From Anadara kagoshimensis (Eukaryota; Mollusca; Bivalvia; Arcoida; Arcidae), in contig CM037871.1 of assembly GCA_021292105.1 (NCBI GenBank), positions 58,922,866 through 58,986,865 on the forward strand: 64,000 nt of DNA, read 5' to 3'. The notes under the pieces were generated by a model, which did not search any database, was not told where the DNA came from, and saw only the letters and a program-made list of their open reading frames with translations. Made by a program: the position numbers and the translations under genes. This document shows, piece by piece, positions 1 to 11,710 of this stretch (its first letter is position 1; each line of letters begins with the position of its first letter).

Positions 1-660
1 ACTCATGACAAAACAAGGAATATTCTTGACAGACACGAAATATTCTTGACTAGGATTACAAAAATTAATTTAATTTAAGTGGATATATTGTTATAATCGT
101 GAAATCAAACATATTTGGGAATAACTGATTTAAAAGTCGCGTAATTTGCTCATAACAGATGATCTCCGATGGTTTGTATTGTGCATTGAATCGCGATTAT
201 TAATCAACAAACACTTTTTAAAAATATTTTTTTATGAAATAAACAACACAAAAAAGTAATTTTTATTATATTTTATTACGGATTTTACAATAATTCTGTG
301 TCCATCAATGTTTATTTTGTCCCATGAATGAAATCGGGAGGTCACCTGGGTACTAGTATATCCTCGGGCAGTGTCGACACACTCCGATATTACACAGATT
401 TACCTGCCGATAATTAGACGGTCTTGCATTCACACCTTAGATAATCATCTGACTCTACTCATAGTAATTAACACCGGCCGTTAATTACTTTGTTTATTTA
501 GTGACACTCGCCGATCCGTCACTGGCTTCAATTTGTTATCACCTGTTAAGTACAAGTGGTGACCAGGAATTTACAAAATGTTGATTAAAACTAAACTTCC
601 TGATATTTTTCCTCTTGTGTTCTTTGCAAGTCATGTTATCTGTTTATGAAAAGATCCTGC
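1..660. other. Left-end non-coding stretch
   Basis: I see no gene, RNA or recognisable repeat here. It is AT-rich and leads up to the Ulp1-PHD fragment that starts at about 680. The sequence just before that fragment ends in a pyrimidine-rich run and CAG (about 665-675), so a splice acceptor is possible. Confidence 0.4.
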
Positions 661-682
661 AACTTTTTTCCATCAGAGAGAA

Positions 683-955
683 ATGAGAGCCCATCTGGTT
701 AAATGGTTGGAACAACAAGAATTTACCTCATTTCCACATTTCCTAAAGCCAAATCGACGAAACATTACAAACATGTCCAGCAAAAAATCGAAATATTGCC
801 ATTGCAGAAATATCTACGATCAGAAAACAGCTGAAATGGTAGAAATTGTGGGGAATGGTACTATGTTTCTTGTATAACTTCTGGGCCCATTGAGTCTTTA
901 GCAAAGTCTGATTCAAAATATTTTTGCAGTGACGTTTGTGAAACTGAACAGCAAT
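683..955 (+). pseudogene. Fragment of an Ulp1 (C48) protease-PHD finger protein, transposon relic
   Basis: The first residues (MRAHLVKWLEQQEFTSFP) align with the segment just after the Ulp1 domain of the transposon protein at 34105-36654 (MRKHLMKCLQQRKFEPFP). Both are followed by a short linker and a Cys-rich finger. Here the finger begins with CHC and runs through a stretch resembling the first half of a PHD zinc finger. The frame is then lost near 844. The second half of the finger (NCGEWYYVSC, later YFCSDVC) reads in another frame up to about 950. I see no Ulp1 catalytic region upstream, although a CAG acceptor just before 680 would allow a spliced exon. It is most simply a decayed end of a related Mutator-like element. 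A host gene exon with a sequencing error is the alternative. Confidence 0.55.
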
Positions 956-959
956 CTAA

Positions 960-1567
960 AATTTTAAATTTCTTGTAAATGTGTAAATATTTGTTAGTAA
1001 TTTTTAAGTAATTATTTTAGAAGTGAATTTGTAGGGACCGGTACAGTAAATTTCTGAGGTGATCAGTTGCGACTTTGTTCGTGAGATCCACTCTCTTTGT
1101 GTAACTTCAGAGACATTAATTGTCCATAAATTTTGTCATATATTAGTTATCTATTTTAATTTATATACTATCACAAAAAGCTTCTAAAATTCTCATTTTC
1201 TCTTTAATTCTAAATCATTGTGATGGATAACTAATCAAATAGTCCCGTGAGAACCACGTCCCCGTCGTGGGATATGGAAACATGTTCAGTTATTATACGT
1301 CATATAAATAATTAAATTAATTTAATATTTATCAACAGTACCATGTTTTGAATAATTAAATAATTTTTTATTACATAATAATGGCATATGACATTATGTA
1401 ACCATTCACCGCAAAGTGTTCTCGATATATTAGCCGATATACTTCACTGAACACAACCTTGCCCTTATACAGCTGATATTAGTTATCGTATTGCGCATGC
1501 GTAAGTGTAAATAACGCCAGCCTACTACCTGCATTATACGGCCTTAAGTGTAAATAACGTTTGCCAA
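960..1567. other. Non-coding, no feature recognised
   Basis: AT-rich sequence between the Ulp1-PHD fragment and the first SINE. No reading frame or repeat structure could be supported. Confidence 0.35.
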
Positions 1568-1865
1568 AATTGAATGATTGACTGACATTTTATGTCCCAG
1601 TCGAGAATATTTCACATATACATGCAGAGATGTCATTGGGGCAGAAATTTTTACCTTTGAAGTGCACTCTGGGCAATATAAAGGGATGATTCGTTAAAGT
1701 TTCGTGACTGCAGTGAAAAGACCCAAGACTTCATTTGAAGTTTTCTAAATGTCCAGTGCTTGGCAAAAGAAAAGTCATGCACTACCCTGTCCCTGGTAAG
1801 GATTCGAATCCACAACTTCCCAAATACGACATGTCACTCTACCATCTGAGCTACCGTAGTGGTGG
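1568..1865 (-). repeat. tRNA-derived SINE, family A (minus)
   Basis: On the minus strand the right end starts with a tRNA-like head containing an A-box-like GTAGCTCAGATGGTAGAG region and a B-box-like GGATTCGAATCC. The body includes the family mark CTTTTGCCAAGCAC, and the 3' end lies at a GGGACATAAAATG-like tail next to a short TCAATCATTC-type repeat. Related copies lie at about 5530-6080, 10640, 12552, 24048, 47845 and 53765. Confidence 0.7.
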
Positions 1866-2887
1866 CTAAATTCGAGACTGGTCTCTATTAATTCCAAATT
1901 TAATTCTTACCTATAACTCAGACCGATCAGGGAAGGGATATGACTCAGCCTTGGCTTTATAAACGGTCCACATTTCACTTTGCATTGATGATTTAGCTTT
2001 ACCCTCCATCCAAAATCTGGGACTCCCTGGATTTTTTCTCTCGGGGTCGTGATACTTTGATCAGGACCGTACGGAGGCTGAGCCATTTAAATGCCGGGTA
2101 GATCTTGTTTTGTTATAAAAGCACACTTGTTTCTCTGGCATGTATTTTCTTGTCAGGAAACGTACCCATACTAAAACATACCCAACTAGAACGGGTTTAT
2201 ACACAAAACGTACCCATGTCAAAACGTACCCTACCAGAAGTACACATTTTCGGACGAAACGTACCAAACGTACCGCCAAAACGTATCCACCATAACATCA
2301 ATATGTATATCTTATATTTGTATGTTGAATCTTTGATTTTTTATAACAAAATGGTTCTTTTATTGCTTCCTATATATATTTTTGTAATAGATAAAAATAA
2401 CAATGGAGAGGAGTACTGGTAATTGCTTTTATGTGTCATATATTTACCAAAATGTACCCACACTCACTGTATTTCCATAGTTTATCTACCTAGATGTATG
2501 TTCTTATAGCGTCTATGTACAAATGTGTATCATTTAGTTTAAAAAATAAAAATTGAAAACGATTAATTACAACTTAGATCCTTTCATATCAAGGGATAAC
2601 CCTTATTGGTCCAAAGATTACTGATTTTCAAAATCTAAATAAAATAAACGTAGCTAATGCAAGCAATGTTGAAAGTGTCATAAATGATAGAAATATGTCA
2701 TGATAGTATCCTACTATACATTCTTTTTTCTTATAATAATTGAAAAAAGAGACCGACGAGGCAGACCTGTGGTGGACTTTCATTAGCTTTAATGTCATTT
2801 TTTCTTAAAAAATACAAAAAATATTTATTAGTAATTAAAGAAAAAATATTACGATCGATATATGCTACTACTACTTACTGTTTGGTA
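1866..2887. other. Non-coding stretch with degenerate ACGTACC repeats
   Basis: Positions about 2155-2295 hold several imperfect copies of a unit around AAAACGTACCCA, spaced irregularly. The open frames crossing it on both strands are by-products of this repetition. Nothing else is recognisable. Confidence 0.4.
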
Positions 2888-3118
2888 TGAAGGCCGGTGA
2901 CCTAAAGTGTGTGCTTAAGGACCATTCAATGCCCAGGTTCGAACCCCACTCAGCACACATCCTTATATGAGTATGATTGTCAATTTGCTTGCTGAAGTCT
3001 GGTGATTTTCTTAAGGCAATCTGGTTTCCTCCACCATCCCTGAACTGGCCGCCTCAATATAGATAAAAAAAAATCTGAACTCCATGGGAATTAAGTAAAA
3101 CATCATTACTCCACTCTT
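2888..3118 (+). repeat. tRNA-like SINE, family B (plus)
   Basis: A head with a B-box-like GGTTCGAACCCC (about 2936-2948) is followed by a body with TGGTGATTTTC, a TTTCCTCCACCATCC block and a tail near TAAAACATCATTACTCCACTC. A second copy at 13712-13955 shares this order, and a tail-only fragment is fused to a family A fragment at about 5725-5850. Confidence 0.6.
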
Positions 3119-3266
3119 CTGAAAAACATACTGACAATGCAACCAAGAACACAAGACACCACAAACCTCAAGGTGATAAAATGAATACTAGTACATGTAC
3201 TATAAAAGACAAAAATGTATAGGGACCACTGATTATACAATTCTAACTTTACATGTGACTGGTGTA

Positions 3267-3474
3267 ATTGATGTTTCGTCGACCACGCCCAGTGTTCCGA
3301 TACTGGCCGCCATCACGGTACTAAAGCAGTGTCAAGGCAACTTATGACATACTAGTGTCAGTGATGTCATTAAACGGCACAATTCAAGCCGAGTTTTCAT
3401 TCTTTTTGTATGTCTAATTCAAGCATGCCGGGCCTTTGTCAGAACATTGTGGGCGTGGCCAGCAATATGTCAAT
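3267..3474. mobile_element. TA-flanked MITE, family 1, copy A
   Basis: Terminal inverted repeats ATTGATGTTTCGTCGACCAC and, read inverted from the right, ATTGACATATTGCTGGCCAC are bounded by TA on both sides. Two further copies are at 52984-53180 and 57369-57576. There is no coding capacity. The TA duplication suggests mobilisation by a Tc1/mariner-type transposase, which is an inference. Confidence 0.7.
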
Positions 3475-3837
3475 TAAGTTGAGTGCTAACAGTAATACTG
3501 CAAGTGTTATTTGTTTTGATCCAAACTTGAGAATGTGTATATTGGTCGCCGGTTTTAACTGCAAAACATTTGGTTGATAAGACGCCACCAGTTGTGGTCA
3601 GTTTTCAGTTTTTGGTTACCAAAGTAACAGAATATGAAATAATTAAAATGAAATATAGTATTTAAGTCTTCTAAATAAATAATGTCTAATACTTACTGAT
3701 CAGTCCATTTGTATGGTTGAAATTTTAGTGTAAGCCTTGTTTTACGCAGTGAAAACAAAAATCATCTGTTTGTATCAGATACTTTACATGTTAACTCTGT
3801 GTTGCTTGCAAATTAGTATCCAAATACATGTACATAC

Positions 3838-4003
3838 ATATTATATACACAGTGTGTATGTACAACCCTCAGTATCAGGTCGAGTCCTTTTTCGTAGCCG
3901 TATCACTACGAGTCGTGCTTGCATGACTCGTAGTGATACGGCTACGAAAAAAGGACTCGACCTGATACTGAGGGTTGTACATACACACTGTGTATATAAT
4001 ATT
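3838..4003. repeat. Large near-perfect hairpin (foldback)
   Basis: Arms of about 80 bp are almost perfectly complementary around a spacer near GTGCTTGCAT (about 3916-3925). The left arm includes CCTCAGTATCAGGTCGAGTC and the right arm its inverse. The only difference I see inside the arms is one extra A in the right arm's A-run. No coding content. Confidence 0.85.
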
Positions 4004-4171
4004 TTTATCTAACATTTCCAATTAGGTTATTTAAAATAATAAAAAACAATACTTTATGTGAAAAAATTACATTTTACCACAGAAAACCACTGAACTATGT
4101 TATGACATTTTTCAACATTCTCCCTAATGACGTCACAATGAGAAAGTGCACGTGCACTTTACCGCCAATGT

Positions 4172-4198
4172 TGTATCACCACACTGTGGTGATACAAG
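4172..4198. repeat. Short palindrome
   Basis: TTGTATCACCACA is followed by its reverse complement with one shared central base, giving a perfect stem of 13 bp. It lies just downstream of a GTGCACGTGCAC palindrome. Confidence 0.6.
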
Positions 4199-4750
4199 AT
4201 TCTGTATCATGCGTGTTCGATAAAACTTGTATTTCGTCAAATCAGATAGAAAAACTAGTCTAATATTAGATAAATGGAATTTATTTGAAAAACACAAAAA
4301 TTCAGTAAATTTTCTTTAATTGTAGTGTTTATGTTGTCATGGCAACAGATACATCAATATTATTTACCTAAAAGGGAAATATGGTTGATGTCAATATAAA
4401 CATGTACATGTATATATGGGTTGGTTTTCAGCATTTACAGCAATTAAATGCCCCCAAAATTTGCATTGAAAATACAGTTCACATTTCAGTTGTTTTTCAA
4501 TCTTTCTCTCCCAGTTACAACTTAACATGAATTTTAATTACGGTATAAAGACAAGTTACCCTTGCTTGCTTTTTATGTGAGAGGTCCTGGATTCGAACCC
4601 TGACTGGTGCCCGACAAATATTTGAAAATAGATAAACTGTATTCATTACTACTAAAGCTACGTGTATCAGAGAGTGTAGCCACATTATACAAAAAATTAA
4701 CAATTTGTTTCTAGTTGTACCATTTTATTAGGAAGTGACCTTCTGTACTA

Positions 4751-5396
4751 CTGTAAATCACTTTAATTTCGCGGCACTTTTTTTTCGCGAATCCATAACA
4801 AAACCTATTTCGCGACATGAAATTTTCGCGATTCCCCCAAAGGTAACCCCTCATTAAATTTATTTGCTATATATTATGGGACGTCACCAAAAGACATTAA
4901 AATTGACTTAAAATTGACAACAGTCAAACCGCTACATGCACGTTGGATGTTAACAAGCTATGATAATTGAAATGTAAACCGGAGGTGTGGTTAACAGGCT
5001 GGAGAAAATCTGGAATTTTGGGACTGCTATAACTCCTATCTTAATAGTTTTCATTGATGGATTTATTTCCTAGATTATAAACACACTGGTGATTTTATTC
5101 ACATGACTAAATGTATGATACTTTTAATCAGTTTTAAGAAATAGTAGTTTTACACATTTTATTGATATGTGGATTTATGTAACAATAAAGTAAGTACAAA
5201 TAGAATGAAATAAAAGGATATGTAAATAATATATTACCCGTATTAGCGTCCAGCTTCTTTGGTAAAATGCATAGAAAACTTCGATTTAACTTTATAAAAA
5301 ATCACTTAAATTTCACGACACTAAATTTTCGCGAGTTGTTACCGAGTCGCGAATATCGCGAAAATAAAGTGCTCGCGAAAATTAAGTGATTTACAG
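4751..5396. mobile_element. 646-bp TA-flanked MITE with CGCGAAA-rich ends
   Basis: Left end CTGTAAATCACTTTAATTTC matches the inverted right end CTGTAAATCACTTAATTTTC. TA flanks both sides (4749-4750 and 5397-5398). Several TTTCGCGA motifs lie inside both ends. No transposase frame is present, so it is non-autonomous. Confidence 0.75.
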
Positions 5397-5530
5397 TATG
5401 TCAGTCTCAGCTCAAAAATCCTATTTCAAAAAGTCTGCAAACTGTGTACATACTATGATTTTCAATTTCACTCCAAACTGAAACTACTCCAAAGTTTGTA
5501 CAATGTGGCTATAATCTCTGGGTTTTAGTA

Positions 5531-6080
5531 ATAATGGATATGCTTTAGTGACTGTTCTTTCGCAAAGTGCTTGCATTTAGAAATTAAAGTCACTGAGTCC
5601 TTCGGAAGAGACCTTAAAAACGAATGACATGTGTCGCTGCAAGTATGGCACTTTAAAAACCTTCTCTGCACATTGCTATAAGCATACCGCAAAGGTCAAA
5701 ATCGTCTTTTGACCGTCTTGTTGCTGAAGGTAAGTGTTTTTCTCTGTGTACTTCAGTTTTCTCCACCATCCGAGAACTGACCACCCCCAAATAGATGGAA
5801 CTTGGGAATATTTACCAGGCATTAAATACCATTACTTCACTCCACTCTAACACCACTACGATAGCTTAAGGTTGGTAAAGTGCTCGCTCCGTATGTGGGA
5901 AGTAGTTGGTTCGAAGCCCTTCAGGGGTCTGACCAAGAATTTGATATAGGTAATGACTATTCTTTTGTCAACCACTGCAGAGGTAAAAATTTCAGCCACT
6001 TCACCTATAGATGGTGACATCTTGATATAAGTGGAATATTCTTTACTTGGACATAAAACCCCATTCAATCAATCGCTCCA
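5531..6080 (+). repeat. Composite of SINE fragments (families A and B)
   Basis: Positions 5531-5720 match the family A body (CTGTTCTTTCGCAAAGTGC), 5725-5850 match the family B tail (TTTTCTCCACCATCC), and 5851-6080 are a nearly complete family A copy with a tRNA-like head and B-box-like GGTTCGAAGCC. The tail ends in CATTCAATCAATCG. Confidence 0.6.
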
Positions 6081-7150
6081 CTCAACTTTAACTTGCAGCT
6101 GGTGAAGTCTTAAAATAATTAATCTTAAATGTGACATACTATTATTGTACCAGTCCTGGTGATTTTTGTTAAATTTTAAAATGAATCTGAATCCTATGTT
6201 TATGGATTGGCCCTTAAAATCTGTATTTTGAGCTTGTGTATGGATCCCCAGATTGTTTTTGTGAATGTTTACAAATTAGTTTCTTTCTAGAAATTCCATT
6301 CCTTTGACATGTAAGTTTTCAGATGAATGATGTTTAAAACTTCATTAAATTATTTTTACTCTTTATTTCAGACTAGACAACCTTGAATCACTTAATATAC
6401 ATTTATATAGCAAAGTTGAAGACTCGGAATAGACTGGAAGATACATATATAGAAATATTCCCTACAAAGAACAATTAAAGATATAGCTGTTATTCCAGTA
6501 AATGATCATGGATATGTATTAGCACATAACATAAAATAGACATTATCCATATCAGCTGACTTTATTTTTGCTACAAGTTAAATTATGATAATTTGTCACA
6601 ATAACTGGGTCAACGAATCTCATATAAAATCGTATATATTATACCGGTACCTAGAAATAAATATACCATCAGTTACTTCAAAAAACAAATTGCTACTGAG
6701 GAGAAATTATCAGTGTGTCAAGTTTGACCTTTGACAGTGGCCTAGCTAAGTAAAATAAATGTGTACTCCCGGCCAGAGGTCTGGGAATCATTTAAGGTCC
6801 CAAGCAGATCCAGGGCAGTGCTCTGGTGGGGGCAAACGCCAAAGATTAAAGCTTTAACTTGGTGCATTGTTGTGCATAAGAATGTCTTCGCACTTCTAAG
6901 AAAACTGAATAAGCATTTAGCTGTCCCTGTTGCTACCAACATACTAGTATTCAGTAGTTAAAAGCAATGTCAATATTGACCAAATACATGGATAAAACCC
7001 TCTGTTTGTAACACCATTAGGTGGCAAACTCTAGCAGATAATCTATTGAACTACTTCAAATATTCATAAAACTTCAGATTGAATTGTCATTAAAATACAA
7101 CAGTGTCAGAGAACAAATATTTTTTGTTGTCATTTTAAAGTGTATGCATG
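6081..7150. other. Non-coding, no gene recognised
   Basis: AT-rich intergenic sequence. A GTGTCAAGTTTGACC end near 6716 resembles the terminus of the GTGTGTCAAG repeat at 9621, but its partner end could not be placed with confidence. Confidence 0.35.
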
Positions 7151-7388
7151 CGCGTGTTGGCGTGAATGTAGCTACACCACTGTTTGATTTGAATATTCAT
7201 ACAGACATATCCATTGTGTAGTTTAGGAGCTACATAAAATTTATTAATAAGGAGAGATGATAGTAATACTGGGTACTGGGTGTTACAGTAATGAAACAAG
7301 CTGTCTTACCTATATCACAGTCTAAGAGCTCAATCTAATATTCAAATTAAATGTGAAAAACAGGTCAAACATGACACACTAAACTTGA
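7150..7388. repeat. Copy of the GTGTGTCAAG-ended repeat (degenerate)
   Basis: The internal block (GATGATAGTAATACTGG, then CTGTCTTACC, then CAATCTAATATTCAAATTAA) matches 9665-9840 in order, and the right end reads CATGACACACTAAA. The left end is not well preserved. Confidence 0.5.
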
Positions 7389-7861
7389 CATCATTTAACC
7401 ATTTTGCTCATCATGCCAATGAGAAGCATTTGGCATGGAATGCTAGCAGGTAATCCGCTACATTTTACTGGCAAAAAGATTGTTTCTACATAAAATTTTT
7501 GATGTAGTGATGTCATAATTTCTATAGATTCAGTGTTTTTGGGAGACATAAACTAACTCCATGGCAATTAAATAATCTGATCCTGAGATTGATTCACGCA
7601 AAATATCTCTCATTGTTCTTGTATACAGAAATAACAAATTTATGACTGTCACATGACAAGAATGACTATTATGTCAATATTCAATGACAAGTTTCAATAA
7701 ATAGATAACTTATGAAGGCAAAAAGACATTGACATTTCAAATAAAAAATAAAGCAAAATACTGGTAGTGTTGAATTTTGATGTACTATGACATACAATGT
7801 ACCCGGTATATACATTATAATGTTCATATTTATCATACTTTCTTTGTGAATTCACAATAAG

Positions 7862-8106
7862 GTCAAACATGTCTATAAAGTCCACACCAGAGAACCAGTA
7901 AAGTGGTCTTCATGGGCAGGTGGGCCTTATGTACAGTTTTAAATGAGATGAATAAAGAGCAATTGGGATATAATTTCACTAGCCTTTAAAAGCAGATTGT
8001 CCTTATTCTTAGGTTTAAATAACATGAATTAAGAGCAAATGGGATAACATTTTACTGGCTTTGAAAGCAGATAGCCCTTATACAGCCTTTTAGATAGGTT
8101 TGACTG
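7862..8106. mobile_element. TA-flanked MITE, family 2, degenerate copy
   Basis: Resembles the copies at 9434, 12344, 51272 and 56708 (GTCTATAAAG...CCAG..AAAGTGGTCTT, a GGGATAAAATTCTACTGG-like core, and an end AGGTTTGACTG followed by TA). The core is duplicated here and the left end is altered. Confidence 0.55.
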
Positions 8107-8560
8107 TAATTAATACTTATTGGCAAAACTTTACTTTAACCTATAATGGATGATGTTACTGTTTAAAGTAAAATTTAATTATTGTGTATTTGAATCTGAG
8201 TCGTATCTCTGGGTGACACAAATTACCTACAACAATAAGTTAGCAAGTAAAAATTCCAAGATGGAGATGGGTCATGAATTGCAGATGAACAACACCGAAC
8301 ATCCAAGGATAGCTTTAACATAGCAACCATCTGAAGGAAAGAGGAAAAGAGGACGGACAAAAGAGACCTGTCGTAGGACAATAGAAAGGGAAAGGAAAGA
8401 CAAGTAATAGGAAAGATAATTAGCCCAATTCTCCACCAGGAGAGATGGCATTAAATCAAGACACAAATTAGTAGTGAACTATTGGTTACTTATGTCACAA
8501 GTGCTTTCATGCAAGTAAAACTGGATATAATGTCTAATATGGAAGACTTGAATATTACAT

Positions 8561-8790
8561 ATAGTCCGTCAGCGATATTGTGGCAGAGTGTTTGTAAACA
8601 GGGGCGAGTTTATTGTACACCAATAGGTATTACCGGTATACCGTGTTATCGTATACGTATATTCACGCCTTCATGCATTTATTTGTCACTTCCACATTTA
8701 TAGATCCCTATCGTAGGTTGTATACATTATATAGACTCTTCCTTATTTATAAACACTCTGCCACAATATTGCTGACGGACTATACTAGTG
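8561..8790. mobile_element. TA MITE, family 3 (TATAGTCCGTC ends)
   Basis: Terminal inverted repeats of about 33 bp: left TATAGTCCGTCAGCGATATT continues to GTGGCAGAGTGTTT, and the right is its near-perfect inverse. No coding content. A diverged copy is at 29653-29813. The element lies immediately downstream of the HSCB 3' end. Confidence 0.75.
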
Positions 8791-8884
8791 TTTAAAAGTA
8801 AACAAACAAAACAGTCCTCATCATTCTACTGATATAAATAAGTATACGTAAAATAATAAAATATCTTTTAAAATGCCCGGTAGT

Positions 8885-11710
8885 TCATTCAAAAGTGTTC
8901 TGATAAAAGTCTTTGATTTTTTCATCAATATTGGAGAAATATTTCAGTTTTATCACAATATCTTTAGCTTTGTTAATGTCACCATGTTTAAAAGCGTCCG
9001 ACAACATCACATATCCATGCTCAAGTCTAATATTATTTTCTTCGTTAAAGGGTTTCATTTTTTCTACAGTGTTTATTTCAACTAATTGTTCGTTTATTTC
9101 CATAATCTCCATTAGGAATTCTTGATTAATATCACTGTTGTCTTCTTCTACTGGATGGCCGTGAAGTTCCAGTAGATACACTGCCCGGGATAATGGTTTT
9201 GATAAAACAGAGTAAGCCTTGTTCACAGCTGATGACTGTTCTTCTGAAAGCAGTTTTTCTTTCTACAATCGAATACAAAAATGTATCATTATTAATGATT
9301 TGATGTTAAATTTGATTTGTTTGTTCCATGAGAATGCACTTGTAGGATTTTACAATAAATATAATTTTTATCTCTGCACATATATGTACATTGTACATGT
9401 ATTAATTGTATTTCACATGGCAAAATAATATTACAGTCAAACCTTTCTATAAAGACCACCCAAGGGAACCAGTAAAAGTGGTCTTTATGTGCAGGTGTTC
9501 TTTATATACAGGTTCAAATGATATGTATAAAGAACAAGTGGGATACAATTCTACTGGTCTTTATAAGCAGGTGGCCCTTATATAGAGGTGGTCTTTAAGG
9601 CAGGTTGAACTGTATTACTAAAGTGTGTCAAGTTTGTCCTGGCCGTTTTACCTTTAATTTTAATATTCAAATGGACATATTCATTGAGTTGTTTAGGGGT
9701 TATATAAAGTTGATATATAAGAAGATGATAGTAATACTGGATACCAGGTGTTTATGGTTATGAAACATGCTGTCTTCCTTACATCACCCAGTCTATTATA
9801 TAAGCCCAATCTAATATTAAAATTAAAGGTCAAACAGCCAGGTCAACCTTGACACACTAAAGTATATAAGTATTCAAACAGAAACAACATTAACAGGCAA
9901 AACACCATTGGGGACATGAGGTGATTACCTCCCTAGAAGAAGACAACACACAAATGTACATGTATCTTATTTGAACATGTTCAAAGTGTTCAACTCGGAT
10001 GTATGATTCTCAATCTTATTGAAGATGTTGATCTAGTCAGTTATATCATATTTGATGTTATGGATAAACAATGATGACATTAATTATTATTCTTTTAATA
10101 AGTAGTTTTTGTTTTAAAATATGTCCAAACTGTGCAATATACTTTTTATCTTGATTACTGCAAGTGTGGCTTTATTAGTGGAATACTAATTTTTGCTACC
10201 AAATCATATATTTCAGCTGCAGATCATACTTTGTTGTAGCTTGGAAAGAGAAAAAATGCAAGGTCGGACCAGGGATCGAACCTGGGACCTCCCACACTAT
10301 AGGCGAGTGCTCTACCACTGAGCTACCCAGACCCTTCCTTTTTTTTCGATTCAACTCCCTTGAATCGAAACAACCAGGTTCCTCCCTGGGACCAACCTGT
10401 TGGTCAGCCACTTCCCAGGGTCGGACGAGCCCCCAAATGTAACAGGAAAGAGAAAAAATGCAGGGTCAGACCGGGGATCGAACCCGGGACCTCCCGCACT
10501 ATAGGCGAGTGCTCTACCACTGAGCTACCCAGTCAGCTACAATACCAATGAATGAAGGGATTGGGATCCTCCAGATTTAGAATTGGTTGATAGTAATTGC
10601 ACTATGTGGCCCCAGCCAAAACACAAAGTCTTGAAAGATTGATTGATTGAATGAGGTTTTACATCCCAATCAAGAATATTTCACTTATATCAAGATGTCG
10701 TCAACTATAGGTGAAGTGGCAGAAATTTTTACCTTTAAAGTGTGCCCAGGGCAATGTGCAGGTAGGGTTCTTTAACTTGCCATGTCTGCCATGACACAAG
10801 ACATCAGTTTTTAAGGTCTCTAACAAATTACCCTGTGACTTTCATTTCTAAATGCCAACTGCTTGGCAAAAGTACAGTCATCACATATTTTCAAGTCTTT
10901 CCAACCCACAACCTCCCACATAGGAAGCAAGCACTTGACCAAATGAGCTACTATGGTGGTCAAAGTCTTGAAAGAGATTAAGACACCAGACGCTCAAAAT
11001 GCTAGGCCTATCAGTCTGTAGACATCTCTGTATTCCTTGACTCCATCTAGAAGTTAAATACCCTCTGTCTTGTTGGTGACAATAAAAGGCAGTATGTTAG
11101 TTGATGCAGGTTAAAACATAGAAGAAAATCTAACAATTGTGCAAATTGGCCAAGTGATGGGCAAGCATTACAGAAAAATTATGATCCTTTAGTTTGAAGG
11201 TTAACTTAGGGCTATCAATCACAATGACCTCTCCCCCCATGTCAAATGTCATACACATTAATAAAACTGTAAAACCAATACCTCTGATTTAAGTGTGTAT
11301 TTATCTGGATGTAATATTTTCTGAAGTTCTTTAAGCCTTACAGATAAATCATTAGCATCAATGTCAAAGGTTTGTTCAATTCCAAAAAGTCTAAAGTAGT
11401 CCACTTCAGCAACTGATTGCACTACTCCACATTCACAGAAAAATAACTCTTGTTTCTCTGTTGTTCTTCCACATTTCCAGCACTGTCTTTCTGCTCTGTT
11501 TGTATGATTCCGATAAAAGAATAGAGTCTTTTGATGTTTGTTCAAAACCATTGGATTTCTACAAGTAAACACTGCATGTTTATTTGAAAGTTTTGGTAAC
11601 GACTTCGTCAGTGTCTTTAAAGTAGCGCAAGTATAACTTGTTGTACTAATTTTTGCAGCTCTCAAAATAATCTGAGATGAAACACGTACTCTGTTAGCTG
11701 TGCAAATCAT
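8885..11710 (-). CDS. HSCB: HSCB, mitochondrial iron-sulfur cluster co-chaperone (J-protein)
   Basis: Two coding exons: 11710-11282 (143 codons, phase 0, donor GAG|GTATTG) and 9262-8885 (acceptor TTGTAG, stop TGA), giving 268 residues. The first ~70 residues are basic with few acids, fitting a mitochondrial presequence. Next comes the metal-binding pair CWKC...CECG typical of animal HSCB, then a J domain with the HPD signature (ILHPDKY). Exon 2 supplies the last part of the J domain and the three-helix C-terminal domain (FLMEIMEINEQL, later LKYFSNIDEKIK) that in known HSCB binds the scaffold ISCU. The family stimulates the HSPA9 ATPase and passes Fe-S clusters from ISCU to recipients in the matrix. 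The length is a little above human HSCB. The intron holds a MITE, three SINE copies and other repeats. It is divergently arranged with LSM6. Confidence 0.93.
9434..9612. mobile_element. TA-flanked MITE, family 2
   Basis: Left end CAGTCAAACC and right end GGTTGAACTG are inverted repeats with TA on both sides. The interior alternates TCTTTAT and AGGTGG blocks. Copies at 12344, 51272 and 56708 keep the same ends and core. It lies within the HSCB intron. Confidence 0.7.
9621..9866. mobile_element. Short element with GTGTGTCAAG inverted ends
   Basis: AAGTGTGTCAAGTTTG at the left and CTTGACACACTAAAG at the right are inverted repeats. The interior is shared with 7190-7388. No coding content. It lies in the HSCB intron. 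Confidence 0.55.
10243..10535 (-). repeat. Two tandem tRNA-headed SINEs, family C
   Basis: Two heads on the minus strand (about 10333-10255 and 10535-10465) each read GTAGCTCAGTGGTAGAGCAC, then a T-arm with GTTCGATCCC. The first can be drawn as an almost complete cloverleaf. The right copy is followed by the family body (CTCTTTCCTGTTACA, ACCTGGTTGTTTCGATTCAA) and runs into the left head. The shared heads and bodies elsewhere (28608, 29150, 30216) mark them as SINE copies rather than single tRNA genes. Confidence 0.65.
10640..10965 (-). repeat. tRNA-derived SINE, family A (minus)
   Basis: Left end is the 3' tail (TGATTGATTGAATGAGG, TTTTACATCCC). The body includes CTGCTTGGCAAAAG. The right end is the degenerate tRNA head (ATGAGCTACTATGG). 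It lies in the HSCB intron. Confidence 0.65.

Noticed and set aside
10255..10333. tRNA gene on the minus strand
   Set aside because: A near-complete cloverleaf can be drawn, but the same head recurs several times with a shared SINE body, and the implied anticodon (ATA) is not a usual one.
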